Shown here: positions 57,866 to 64,000 of the stretch, piece by piece | How positions within the stretch are numbered: the stretch's first letter is position 1 | Layout: the number at the start of each line of letters is the position of its first letter | Assembly: GCA_902801175.1 (NCBI GenBank) | Contig: CADCHF010000002.1 | Span: forward strand, 1-64,000 | Length of the DNA stretch: 64,000 nt | Direction of reading: 5' to 3' | Origin: an uncultured Coriobacteriaceae bacterium | GTDB taxonomy: Bacteria > Actinomycetota > Coriobacteriia > Coriobacteriales > Atopobiaceae | Position numbers and translations under genes: made by a program | The notes under the pieces: generated by a model | Seen by the model: only the letters and a program-made list of their open reading frames with translations | Told to the model about the DNA's origin: nothing | Databases searched by the model: none

Positions 57866-57893
57866 CGGGACGGCAGCCAAGGCAACCGTCCCG
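57866..57893 (-). terminator. Terminator of yebC
   Basis: An 8-bp stem CGGGACGG (57866-57873) with CCGTCCCG (57886-57893); on the minus strand TTTGC follows. It lies 34 bases beyond the stop. Confidence 0.65.
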
Positions 57894-57927
57894 CTCTTAT
57901 ATCTGTGCGCAGTGCGCTAGCTGTCTG

Positions 57928-58725
57928 CTACTCCTCGTCGAGGGCAGCGGCGATCTCGTCGGTCACGTCCATGGTGTTGTAGACGTTCTGGACATCCTCA
58001 AGCTCGTCGAGGCGGTCGGCAAGGCGCTGGACCTTCTTGGCGTCGGTGACGCTCACGGAGGTGGGGGTGGTGGGAACGCGGGTGAGCTCGGAACCCTTGA
58101 CCTCGATGCCCTGATCCTCGAGGGCCTTGGCAACGGTCTGCATGTTGTCGTAGGCAGTCCAAACGATCCACTCGTCGCCGGCATCCTCGTAGTCGTCGCC
58201 ACCGGCCTCGGCAACGGCCATCATGAACTCATCCTCGTCCACGGCGTTCTCGCGATCGGGAATCTTCTTGTCGTCGGACTTGATGACCTTGTCGACAGCG
58301 ATGGAGCCCTTGCGCTCAAACTGGAAGGCAACCGAGCCGGAGGTGCCGAGGCTGCCACCTGCATGCGTGAAGGCGGAGCGCACATCGGCGGCGGTGCGGT
58401 TCTTGTTGTCGGTCAGGCACTCAACGAAGAAAGCCACGCCTGCGGGGCCGTAGCCCTCGTAGGTGATCTCGGAGTAGACTGCGGCGTCGGCACCGGAACC
58501 AAAGGCCTTGTCGATGGCTGCCTTGATCTTGGCGTTGGGCATGGAGACCATGCGGGCGCGCTGGATGGCTGCGGCCAGGGAGGCGTTGTTGTCCGGGTTG
58601 GGGTCGCCACCGACCTTGGCGGCAACGGTGATGTTGCGCGAGAGCTTGGAGAACAGCGACGAACGCTTGGCGTCGATGGCTGCCTTCTTGTGCTTGGTGG
58701 TTGCCCACTTAGAGTGTCCGGACAT
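57928..58725 (-). CDS. yebC: YebC/PmpR (TACO1) family protein
   Basis: A 265-aa protein, start MSGHSKWATTKHKKAAIDAK, with the full three-domain family length and GGDPNPDNNASLAAAIQRAR, GYGPAGVAFFVECLTDNKNR, GGSLGTSGSVAFQFERKG. Such proteins act as transcription regulators or help ribosomes at difficult stretches. An internal stretch of about 25 aa (DRENAVDEDEFMMAVAEAGG) is as in Actinobacteria. AGGAG precedes ATG 58725. Confidence 0.95.
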   Translation of the reverse strand: MSGHSKWATTKHKKAAIDAKRSSLFSKLSRNITVAAKVGGDPNPDNNASLAAAIQRARMVSMPNAKIKAAIDKAFGSGADAAVYSEITYEGYGPAGVAFFVECLTDNKNRTAADVRSAFTHAGGSLGTSGSVAFQFERKGSIAVDKVIKSDDKKIPDRENAVDEDEFMMAVAEAGGDDYEDAGDEWIVWTAYDNMQTVAKALEDQGIEVKGSELTRVPTTPTSVSVTDAKKVQRLADRLDELEDVQNVYNTMDVTDEIAAALDEE

Positions 58726-59035
58726 GCGGTGTCTCCTATCTTGTGTTGCGCGTCTTTGGCTGACATCGGGCCAAGACCTGCCCGTTTGGCATACCGCGCT
58801 GTTTACGTACGAGGTGGAACAAACACGCATACGTTAGCACTGTTATGGGTGTCTCTTCAAGTTTTCACAGCTATAGACATGCCTTCTTCGCAGCACCAAC
58901 GCATATGGACGCGTCCCGCGAGGGACCATGTTGCCACCTTGGGATGAGCTGTAGAATCAGGCGTGAGCACAAGTCGTCGCAAAAGCATAGTTCCGTCCAC
59001 GACACTTGCGGCACCACGACCACCGAAGGAACGCC
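58726..59035. other. Divergent intergenic region before yebC and acyltransferase 2
   Basis: On the minus strand AGAGAC (58856-58851), 17 bases, CGTATGCG from 58833 resembles the ECF-type promoter set but precedes a housekeeping gene; treated as weak. Nothing else recognised. Confidence 0.3.
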
Positions 59036-60112
59036 ATGACCTCGCGAAGCACCTCTGCAAAGCACGCCCCCGCAAAGCACGCATCTGAAAAGCGTGCCCC
59101 TCGCGGACGGGTCACCTACTTTGACTGGCTGCGCGGTGCGGCAACCATAGCCGTCGTTGTGCTGCACATGTTCAACAAGATGCTAACGGACCACACCGTA
59201 GCCGAACTTGGGGTGCCAATGGTGCTTGTGTGGACCGAGCTGCAGCTGCTGCTTACCCGCTGGGCCGTTCCCTTCTTCCTCATGATCACAGGTGCGCTGC
59301 TGCTCAACCCGGCTCGACAGCAGAGTTGGAAGAAGATCTTCCGCTACGTTTTTCGAATGATCTGCGTGCTATTGGTGTTCTGCCCCATCTACACGTGCAT
59401 GAGCGCGCGGGGTATCAGCATCGCAGCAATCGTGGACGGACTCGGAAAGGCGGTAACACAAGGGTCCTGGGACCACCTTTGGTACGTCTACGCTCTCATT
59501 GGACTCTACCTGCTAACACCGGCGCTCTCCATCTATGTCCGCGCCGCAACGCATGAGCAGCAGCGCTCGGTTTTGCTCATGCTTGCTGTGACGACGCTCT
59601 GCATCCCCACGTTCAACTACGCGACCTTGGCAGGCGTTGTCAACTTTGTGTGGGTCACCTCATCGCTCTTCTACTACCTGCTTGGAAGCTACGCGCATCG
59701 CTTCCTCAGACTCGATGCACGGGTGCGCCTGGCGGGACTTGGCTCATGCGCGCTGGCTGCAGCTGGCATTGCGTTTGTCGTATGCGTACAATACCGCTAT
59801 CCCAAATGGCTCATCCGTCCCGAATGCCCGCTCGTGGCAGCCTGGTCGCTCTACCTGTTCCTTTTGGCAAAGACTCACCTTGACGGACGCCAGGCCCCCA
59901 AGCCGCTCGCCCTCACCTCGAGCCTGAGCCTTGCCGTCTATCTGCTGCACCCGCTGCCGCTGATTGTGCTCTACCGGCGCCTTTGGTGGATGCCCTACCA
60001 AACGCTGCCCCCCGTGATCTTTGAGCTTGTGGTGCTTGCCATCGTTCTTGGGGTATCCATTCCCGCCGCCATGCTGCTCAAGCGCGTACCCGGCCTGCGA
60101 AAGATCCTGTGA
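59036..60112 (+). CDS. Acyltransferase-3 family membrane protein (2)
   Basis: A 358-aa, ten-helix acyltransferase: TYFDWLRGAATIAVVVLHMF, WAVPFFLMITGALLL, SWDHLWYVYALIGLYLLTPA, SLSLAVYLLHPLPLIVL. It is clearly related to the copy at 51861-52916 (same W-A-V-P-x-F-x-M and SWDHLW-x-VY motifs). The start has GAAGGA 5 bases upstream and a short basic, Ala/Lys-rich N-terminus (KHAPAKHASEKRAPRG). Role probably O-acetylation of a surface polymer. Confidence 0.85.
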   Translation: MTSRSTSAKHAPAKHASEKRAPRGRVTYFDWLRGAATIAVVVLHMFNKMLTDHTVAELGVPMVLVWTELQLLLTRWAVPFFLMITGALLLNPARQQSWKKIFRYVFRMICVLLVFCPIYTCMSARGISIAAIVDGLGKAVTQGSWDHLWYVYALIGLYLLTPALSIYVRAATHEQQRSVLLMLAVTTLCIPTFNYATLAGVVNFVWVTSSLFYYLLGSYAHRFLRLDARVRLAGLGSCALAAAGIAFVVCVQYRYPKWLIRPECPLVAAWSLYLFLLAKTHLDGRQAPKPLALTSSLSLAVYLLHPLPLIVLYRRLWWMPYQTLPPVIFELVVLAIVLGVSIPAAMLLKRVPGLRKIL

Positions 60113-60181
60113 CGGCATGCAGGTCCTGGCTGCTTTTGCCGCAAGGCACAGCGACAACAAACCCGCCTGCAGAGGGGCGTC

Positions 60182-60190
60182 TGTTACAAT
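60182..60190 (+). promoter_or_regulatory. Extended -10 promoter before the cobalamin genes
   Basis: TG-T-TACAAT (60182-60190) is an extended -10 element; no good -35 is seen. It lies 46 bases before the start at 60236. No B12-riboswitch box was seen in this leader. Confidence 0.45.
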
Positions 60191-60235
60191 AGCGCGCGTC
60201 ATTGCACCCGCCACAGCCAGGACTTGGACGACCTC

Positions 60236-60562
60236 ATGAGCGCACCGCAGCAGGGACTCCACAACTCAAGCTCGTTCTTTCGCAACGTAAGCTGCGCCTA
60301 CTTTCCCTGCCACGAGGGCGTGGACGAGAGCGAGTTCAACTGCCTGTTCTGCTATTGCCCGCTCTATGCGCTCGGGCCAGAATGCGGTGGCGACTTCTCG
60401 TACACGGCCGGCGGCATCAAGGACTGCTCGGGCTGCACCAGGCTGCATCGCGCGGACCAGGGCGTTGCAATCGTGAGGGAGAAGTTCCCGCTTCTCGCCA
60501 AGCTGGCAAGTTTGCCCGACGGCGCTGACGACACGCGTCAAGGGGGCGAGCAGGCCCAGTGA
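60236..60562 (+). CDS. Cysteine-rich small domain protein, cobalamin-linked
   Basis: A 108-aa protein with NVSCAYFPCHEGVDESEFNC, LFCYCPLYALGPECGG, and IKDCSGCTRLHR: ten or so Cys in pairs, the Cys-rich small domain (PF04071-type) found in cobalamin operons, probably binding zinc or an iron-sulfur cluster. ATG 60236 has only a weak ribosome site; a TTG at 60224 is possible. The stop overlaps the cobU start (GTGA), so it is the first gene of the cobU-cobS run. Confidence 0.75.
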   Translation: MSAPQQGLHNSSSFFRNVSCAYFPCHEGVDESEFNCLFCYCPLYALGPECGGDFSYTAGGIKDCSGCTRLHRADQGVAIVREKFPLLAKLASLPDGADDTRQGGEQAQ

Positions 60563-61086
60563 ACGTACTTGTGACCGGGGGCTCAGCAAGTGGCAAGTCA
60601 CTTTATGCCGAGCAGCTTGCCTGCCACCTCTCCCCCACTCGCATCTATCTCGCAACCATGTCCCCAGAGGGCCACGAAGCCCAGAGGCGCATCGCACGTC
60701 ATCGTGCACAGCGTGCAGATGGCGGCTTTGCCACTATAGAGTGCAACGGCACGCTTCCGCGTTGCCGCTTTGATGGCGTCGTGCTTCTCGATGACCTGGG
60801 CAATCTCGTTGCGCAGGCGCTCTTTGCGCAAGATGGCGCCATGGCAGACCCAAGCTCGGTGCTCGACCGGCTCGACCGTGAGGTCGCAGGGCTCTTTGGA
60901 CATGCAGATCACGTGGTGGTTGTGGGTAACGAGGTTGGAGCCGAGGGGCGCTCCCTCTACGCAGGGACGCGCACCTGGGTTGAGCTGATGGGCTCGCTCG
61001 CCTGCAAAACAGCCGCCCGGGCCGATGCCGTGGTTGAGGTCACCGCTGGCATTCCCTGTCTGCTCAAGGGGGCGCTCCCATGCTAG
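60559..61086 (+). CDS. cobU: Adenosylcobinamide kinase/guanylyltransferase
   Basis: A 175-aa bifunctional enzyme that phosphorylates adenosylcobinamide and adds GMP. MNVLVTGGSASGKSLYAEQL is the P-loop; HRAQRADGGFATIE holds the guanylylated His region; VVLLDDLGNLVAQAL and VGNEVGAEGRSLYAGTRTWV complete the fold. GTG start overlapping the previous stop by 4 bases. Followed by cobS with a 7-base overlap. Confidence 0.9.
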   Translation: MNVLVTGGSASGKSLYAEQLACHLSPTRIYLATMSPEGHEAQRRIARHRAQRADGGFATIECNGTLPRCRFDGVVLLDDLGNLVAQALFAQDGAMADPSSVLDRLDREVAGLFGHADHVVVVGNEVGAEGRSLYAGTRTWVELMGSLACKTAARADAVVEVTAGIPCLLKGALPC

Positions 61087-61847
61087 TTGTGCGCGCCATC
61101 GTGACGGCATTCTCGTTCTTCTCGGCCATCCCCATGCCCTACCTCGAGTGGGACGACGCCAACATGCGCTACATGATGGCCGCGTTTCCACTTGTTGGAC
61201 TGGTCATTGGGGCGCTGTGGTGGCTTTGGGGCCAGGCCTCGTTTGCGGCGTCATTTGGTGCCATGCTGCGCGGCGTGGGCTTTGCGCTCGTTCCCGTGCT
61301 CGTCACTGGCGGAATTCACCTCGATGGCATGGCGGACGTGATCGACGCTCAGTCGAGTCATGCGAGCCCCGAGCGTAAGCGCGAGATTCTCAAGGACCCA
61401 CACGTTGGCTCCTTTGCCATCATCGGTACGTGCAGTTACCTCATGGCCTTTGCTGCGCTGGCGAGCGAGCTTAACGCCGCGCAGCTGCCAGCCCTTACCT
61501 GCATTCCCATTGTTAGCCGCTGCCTGAGCGGACTGGTCACCGTCACGTTGCGCACCTCAAAGAGCGAGGGCATGCTCGCGGCCGAGCAGGCCTCAGCAGA
61601 CGCTCGCGTCGTGCGTCTTGTGCTCGCCTGCGCCTGGGTCGCCGCAACCGCGTGCCTGCTTGTGACCGCTCCGGCAGCAGCCCTGCTGGCAACCGTCGCC
61701 TCGTGGGCCGTGGTCGCCTCGGTCTGGCATCTGGCCAAGACCCAGTTTGGCGGCATGAGCGGCGACCTCGCCGGATACCTCCTGCAGATGGTGGAGCTCG
61801 CCATGCTTGCGGCCCTTGTCGTAAACGGAAGGCTGTGGTGGTCTTGA
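61080..61847 (+). CDS. cobS: Adenosylcobinamide-GDP ribazoletransferase
   Basis: A 255-aa integral membrane enzyme that joins AdoCbi-GDP with alpha-ribazole to make cobalamin. Motifs: FFSAIPMPYLEWD, VTGGIHLDGMADVIDA with the metal-binding DGxxD, REILKDPHVGSFAIIG, and QFGGMSGDLAGYLLQMVELA. Five or six helices. ATG 61080 overlaps the cobU stop. Confidence 0.95.
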   Translation: MLVVRAIVTAFSFFSAIPMPYLEWDDANMRYMMAAFPLVGLVIGALWWLWGQASFAASFGAMLRGVGFALVPVLVTGGIHLDGMADVIDAQSSHASPERKREILKDPHVGSFAIIGTCSYLMAFAALASELNAAQLPALTCIPIVSRCLSGLVTVTLRTSKSEGMLAAEQASADARVVRLVLACAWVAATACLLVTAPAAALLATVASWAVVASVWHLAKTQFGGMSGDLAGYLLQMVELAMLAALVVNGRLWWS

Positions 61848-62203
61848 TCTTGGTCATAGGAGGAATCGCGTCGGGAAAGCGCAGCTACGTGCGCTCGCTC
61901 GGCTATGGCGACCATGAGATGAGCGGCGAGCTGGGTGCCCCGGCCCCGGTATTGCTCGACCTCGACGAGCTGCTGCGTGCGGGAGCCCTCGACAGCGACA
62001 GCTGGCAGACACTGCAACGCAAGCAGGTAATCTGTTGCTGCGAGGTGGGCCAGGGCGTGGTTCCCCTCGACGGTAACGAGCGCGCATGGCGCGAGCTCGT
62101 CGGACGCACCTGCAGTCGCTTGGCCACAGAGGCAAGCTGCGTCATCCGCATGGTCTGCGGCATTCCCACCGTCCTCAAGCAGACCCGTTCAGAGGGAGCG
62201 TGA
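61838..62203 (+). CDS. Short CobU-like P-loop protein
   Basis: A 121-aa protein. VLILVIGGIASGKRSYVRSL is a CobU-like P-loop, and CCCEVGQGVVPLDGNERAW, then CSRLATEASCVIRMVCGIP is the CobU C-terminus, but the middle third, including the guanylylation His, is missing. GTG 61838 has GGAAGG 5 bases upstream and overlaps cobS by 10 bases. It could be a truncated cobU copy kept for kinase or binding function, or a decayed duplicate. Confidence 0.65.
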   Translation: MVLILVIGGIASGKRSYVRSLGYGDHEMSGELGAPAPVLLDLDELLRAGALDSDSWQTLQRKQVICCCEVGQGVVPLDGNERAWRELVGRTCSRLATEASCVIRMVCGIPTVLKQTRSEGA

Positions 62204-62207
62204 CAAC

Positions 62208-62723
62208 ATGTCTAAAGCCCGCAAACGCACCGCGCTGCTGTCCCTGATCCTAGCCGTAGTCGTTGGCCTTGTTGTTACGATGCCAGCCTTTGCCCGCGTG
62301 GAGCTCGACGACGGGACCTATCTTGTTGACGTCACGCTCGAGGGCGGCAGCGGCAAGGCGACCATCGATACACCTGCGACCGTCACAGTCAACGGCGGCG
62401 CGGCAACCGTCACCGTTGTCTGGTCGAGCCCCAACTACGACTACATGATTGTTGCGGGCGAAACCTACCATCCCACCAACACCGAAGGGAACTCGACCTT
62501 TGAGATTCCCGTCGACGCACTCGACGTGCCGCTTGAGGTCGTGGCCGACACGACGGCCATGAGCGTCCCGCACGAGATCGACTACCAGATCATCTTTGAC
62601 GCGTCGAGCGCACAGGCCACAAGCAACGGCCAGCCAATGCAGGCGCTACCTGTTGTCTGTGGCATCGCGTCGCTTGTCGCAGTAGGTTGCGCGGTCCTCG
62701 TTATACGGAGGAAGAAGGCCTAA
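62208..62723 (+). CDS. Exported single-helix surface protein near cobalamin genes
   Basis: A 171-aa protein: signal peptide (LLSLILAVVVGLVVTMPAFA), a beta domain of about 110 aa (LDDGTYLVDVTLEGGSGKAT, VTVVWSSPNYDYMIVAGETY) resembling NEAT-like or iron-transport-associated domains, and a C-terminal helix with a basic end (GIASLVAVGCAVLVIRRKKA). This is the layout of wall-side binding proteins. It follows the CobU-like gene by 4 bases, suggesting a role in corrinoid or metal capture. Confidence 0.65.
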   Translation: MSKARKRTALLSLILAVVVGLVVTMPAFARVELDDGTYLVDVTLEGGSGKATIDTPATVTVNGGAATVTVVWSSPNYDYMIVAGETYHPTNTEGNSTFEIPVDALDVPLEVVADTTAMSVPHEIDYQIIFDASSAQATSNGQPMQALPVVCGIASLVAVGCAVLVIRRKKA

Positions 62724-62739
62724 CGCCCTCAGAAGAACG

Positions 62740-63357
62740 CTACTCGAGCGTCCCTGCCCAGCGCCTGACGCCCCCTATGCGCAGCGAGCTTCCCTCGAGG
62801 CAGACGCGTGCCTCGAGTCCCTCGGCGGGTGCTACCTGCCAACAGAAGTAGTCATCGTAGCCGGCAAAGCCCTCGCACTGCGAATCGGCAAAGGCGCTGA
62901 AGATCGCCATGATGGTGCCCCCATGAGCTACTATCACCAGTCGCTCTTCGCCACGCTGGAACGCCTCATGCACCAGGCCCTCAAAGGCGGCGCACACCCG
63001 TGCCACGTATCCCGCGCGCGAGTCCCCACCCGGACAGGCGCCCGTACAGCCGCCGTCCACCCAGGCTCGATAGACCGGGTCGTCGTACATCTCGGCGGCA
63101 CTGCGGCCCTCGAACGCGCCAAAGTCAAACTCCTCCAGCCCAGCGACCTCAATGAGCTCGGCCTGGGGAAAGCATATCTGCGCAGACTCCCGCGCACGTG
63201 CCAGCCTGCTCACGTACACACGCTGTACCTGCGGAAACACTCCTGCACGCATGCACTGAGTGCGACCGGTGGCACTCAGCGGCTCATCGGTCAGACCCAG
63301 GTAGCGGTGGGCCTCGTTAGAAGAAGTGGCCCCATGGCGACAGATGAGAAGCCTCAT
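62740..63357 (-). CDS. cobC: Histidine phosphatase, probable alpha-ribazole phosphatase
   Basis: A 205-aa phosphoglycerate-mutase-like phosphatase: LLICRHGATSSNEAHRYLG (RHG motif), SRLARARESAQICFP, EEFDFGAFEGRSAAEM and VIVAHGGTIMAIF (second His). The context after cobT (4-base overlap, ATGA) indicates alpha-ribazole-5-phosphate phosphatase (CobC), which completes nucleotide-loop assembly. Family proteins share sequence, so the substrate comes from context. Confidence 0.8.
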   Translation of the reverse strand: MRLLICRHGATSSNEAHRYLGLTDEPLSATGRTQCMRAGVFPQVQRVYVSRLARARESAQICFPQAELIEVAGLEEFDFGAFEGRSAAEMYDDPVYRAWVDGGCTGACPGGDSRAGYVARVCAAFEGLVHEAFQRGEERLVIVAHGGTIMAIFSAFADSQCEGFAGYDDYFCWQVAPAEGLEARVCLEGSSLRIGGVRRWAGTLE

Positions 63358-64000
63358 TGCGGGTCCTCCTCATAGGGCTCAATCCCACAGTCGGCAAAGG
63401 TCGTGCCCCTATAGAGACCGAGCGCCATGTCAAGGAGCGGTATGAGACAGGCAGCGCCCGTTCCCTCCCCCAGATGCATTCCAACGTCGAGCGGTGGCGT
63501 GAGCCCAAGCTCACGCATGACAAGCCGGGCAGCCGGTTCGCTCGAAAGATGCGAGGCAAGCATGGCACCCCTGCACTCGGGTTGCAGGCGCAACGCACAG
63601 AGCGCCGCTATCGAACTGATGAGGCCATCGATCACGACTGGCACTCGATACTGGGCACCTCCCAGAAACATCCCACACATGCCGCTGATGTCAAAGCCCC
63701 CAAGTGCCGCCAGCACTCCAAGTACGTCGCTGGGGTCGCAGTCATTTACGGCCAGCGCCCGCTCCACAGCGCGGGTCTTGCGAGCTAACCCACTGTTTGA
63801 GAGGCCTGCGCCTCGCCCAACCACCTCGGCAGGCCTCGCTCCGGTCAGCGCGCAGGCGACCGCGGCGGCCGTCGTGGTGTTTCCAATGCCCATTTCGCCC
63901 ACAGCAACGATGCGATAGCCTTTAGCAGCGAGCTCTCCCACCAGCTCGGCACCTGCGCGTACGGCCGCAAGCGCCTGAGCTCGCGACATCGCTGGCCCTT
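63354..64000 (-). CDS. cobT: Nicotinate-nucleotide-DMB phosphoribosyltransferase, partial
   Basis: The 5' end lies beyond the window. The visible 215 aa match the C-terminal two thirds of CobT, which makes alpha-ribazole-phosphate: GEMGIGNTTTAAAVACALTG, GRGAGLSNSGLARKTRAVER, LGGFDISGMCGMFLGGA, VPVVIDGLISSIAAL and HLGEGTGAACLIPLLDMALG with the catalytic Glu. The sequence GPAMSRAQA just inside the edge is internal to the protein, so the ATG at 63989 is not the start. Confidence 0.9.
   Translation of the reverse strand, partial: GPAMSRAQALAAVRAGAELVGELAAKGYRIVAVGEMGIGNTTTAAAVACALTGARPAEVVGRGAGLSNSGLARKTRAVERALAVNDCDPSDVLGVLAALGGFDISGMCGMFLGGAQYRVPVVIDGLISSIAALCALRLQPECRGAMLASHLSSEPAARLVMRELGLTPPLDVGMHLGEGTGAACLIPLLDMALGLYRGTTFADCGIEPYEEDPQ

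Noticed and set aside
58830..58856. AGAGAC-17-CGTA upstream of yebC as a member of the regulon
   Set aside because: One -35 mismatch and a housekeeping gene downstream; with GAC-N16/17-CGTA some chance hits are expected. Kept only as a note.
60113..60235. Cobalamin riboswitch before the cobalamin genes
   Set aside because: The leader is short and no B12-box-like sequence (GCCACTG context) could be found; only an extended -10 promoter is supported.

Overview
The window reads as a GC-rich Gram-positive chromosome, most likely a member of the Coriobacteriia (Olsenella/Atopobium-like). The reasons are the high-GC codon use, strong Shine-Dalgarno sites, many lipobox and Tat lipoproteins, an AmaP/DUF2273/Asp23 envelope-stress operon, LytR-CpsA-Psr and acyltransferase-3 envelope genes, and an anaerobe-type cobalamin cluster. 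This placement is inference from gene content; there is no rRNA. I saw no tRNA, rRNA or CRISPR array.

Bases 1 to about 5,870 look foreign, closer to Firmicutes DNA: an IS4-type transposase, a PAP2 phosphatase, a row of broken gene pieces (TRIC/UPF0126 channel, XRE regulator, phage-type DNA polymerase joined in frame to ComEC), a RelB-like antitoxin with only a stub of a toxin, an aldose-epimerase-like gene, and the C-terminal end of a SRAP protein fused in frame to a native glycosyltransferase at about 5,870. That fusion marks the junction with resident DNA, or an assembly join.

Bases 5.9-9.5 kb hold a GH5 hydrolase and a cellulose-synthase-like GT2 that were probably one membrane polypeptide and are now split by single-base frameshifts. 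Bases 10-42 kb hold what looks like one dispersed system: three Nif11-like double-glycine peptides (10352, 17764, 25744) and one related acidic peptide (42220); an NHLM-type export operon (ECF sigma factor, short membrane-fusion protein, C39-peptidase ABC exporter, second ABC protein, STAS protein); two large membrane SpoIIE-phosphatase/HATPase proteins; four STAS domains, one fused to an APH-type kinase; an HD (p)ppGpp-hydrolase-like protein; an HExxH protein; a paralogous family of unknown proteins; and cell-wall D-Ala peptidases (VanX and VanY types). The four peptide genes and a repeat-rich lipoprotein share an ECF-like promoter, TGRGAC, 16-17 bases, CGTA, which suggests one regulon. No RiPP-modifying enzyme is visible.

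Bases 42.4-45.6 kb carry a decayed ZIP transporter, a second VanX-like lipoprotein, a NUDIX protein and a DUF4353 lipoprotein. Bases 45.8-50.3 kb form a small defence-like group (DUF697 GTPase, HTH/PD-(D/E)XK-like protein, GmrSD-type DUF262 enzyme). Bases 50.6-58.7 kb are core metabolism and envelope genes (cysK, acyltransferase, Asp23/AmaP operon, LCP, gpsA, yebC). Bases 59-64 kb carry an acyltransferase and cobalamin nucleotide-loop assembly genes (cobU, cobS, cobC, cobT; cobT runs off the end).

Several genes are broken by one-base deletions, three of them in G or C runs, so some lesions may be sequencing errors rather than biology.
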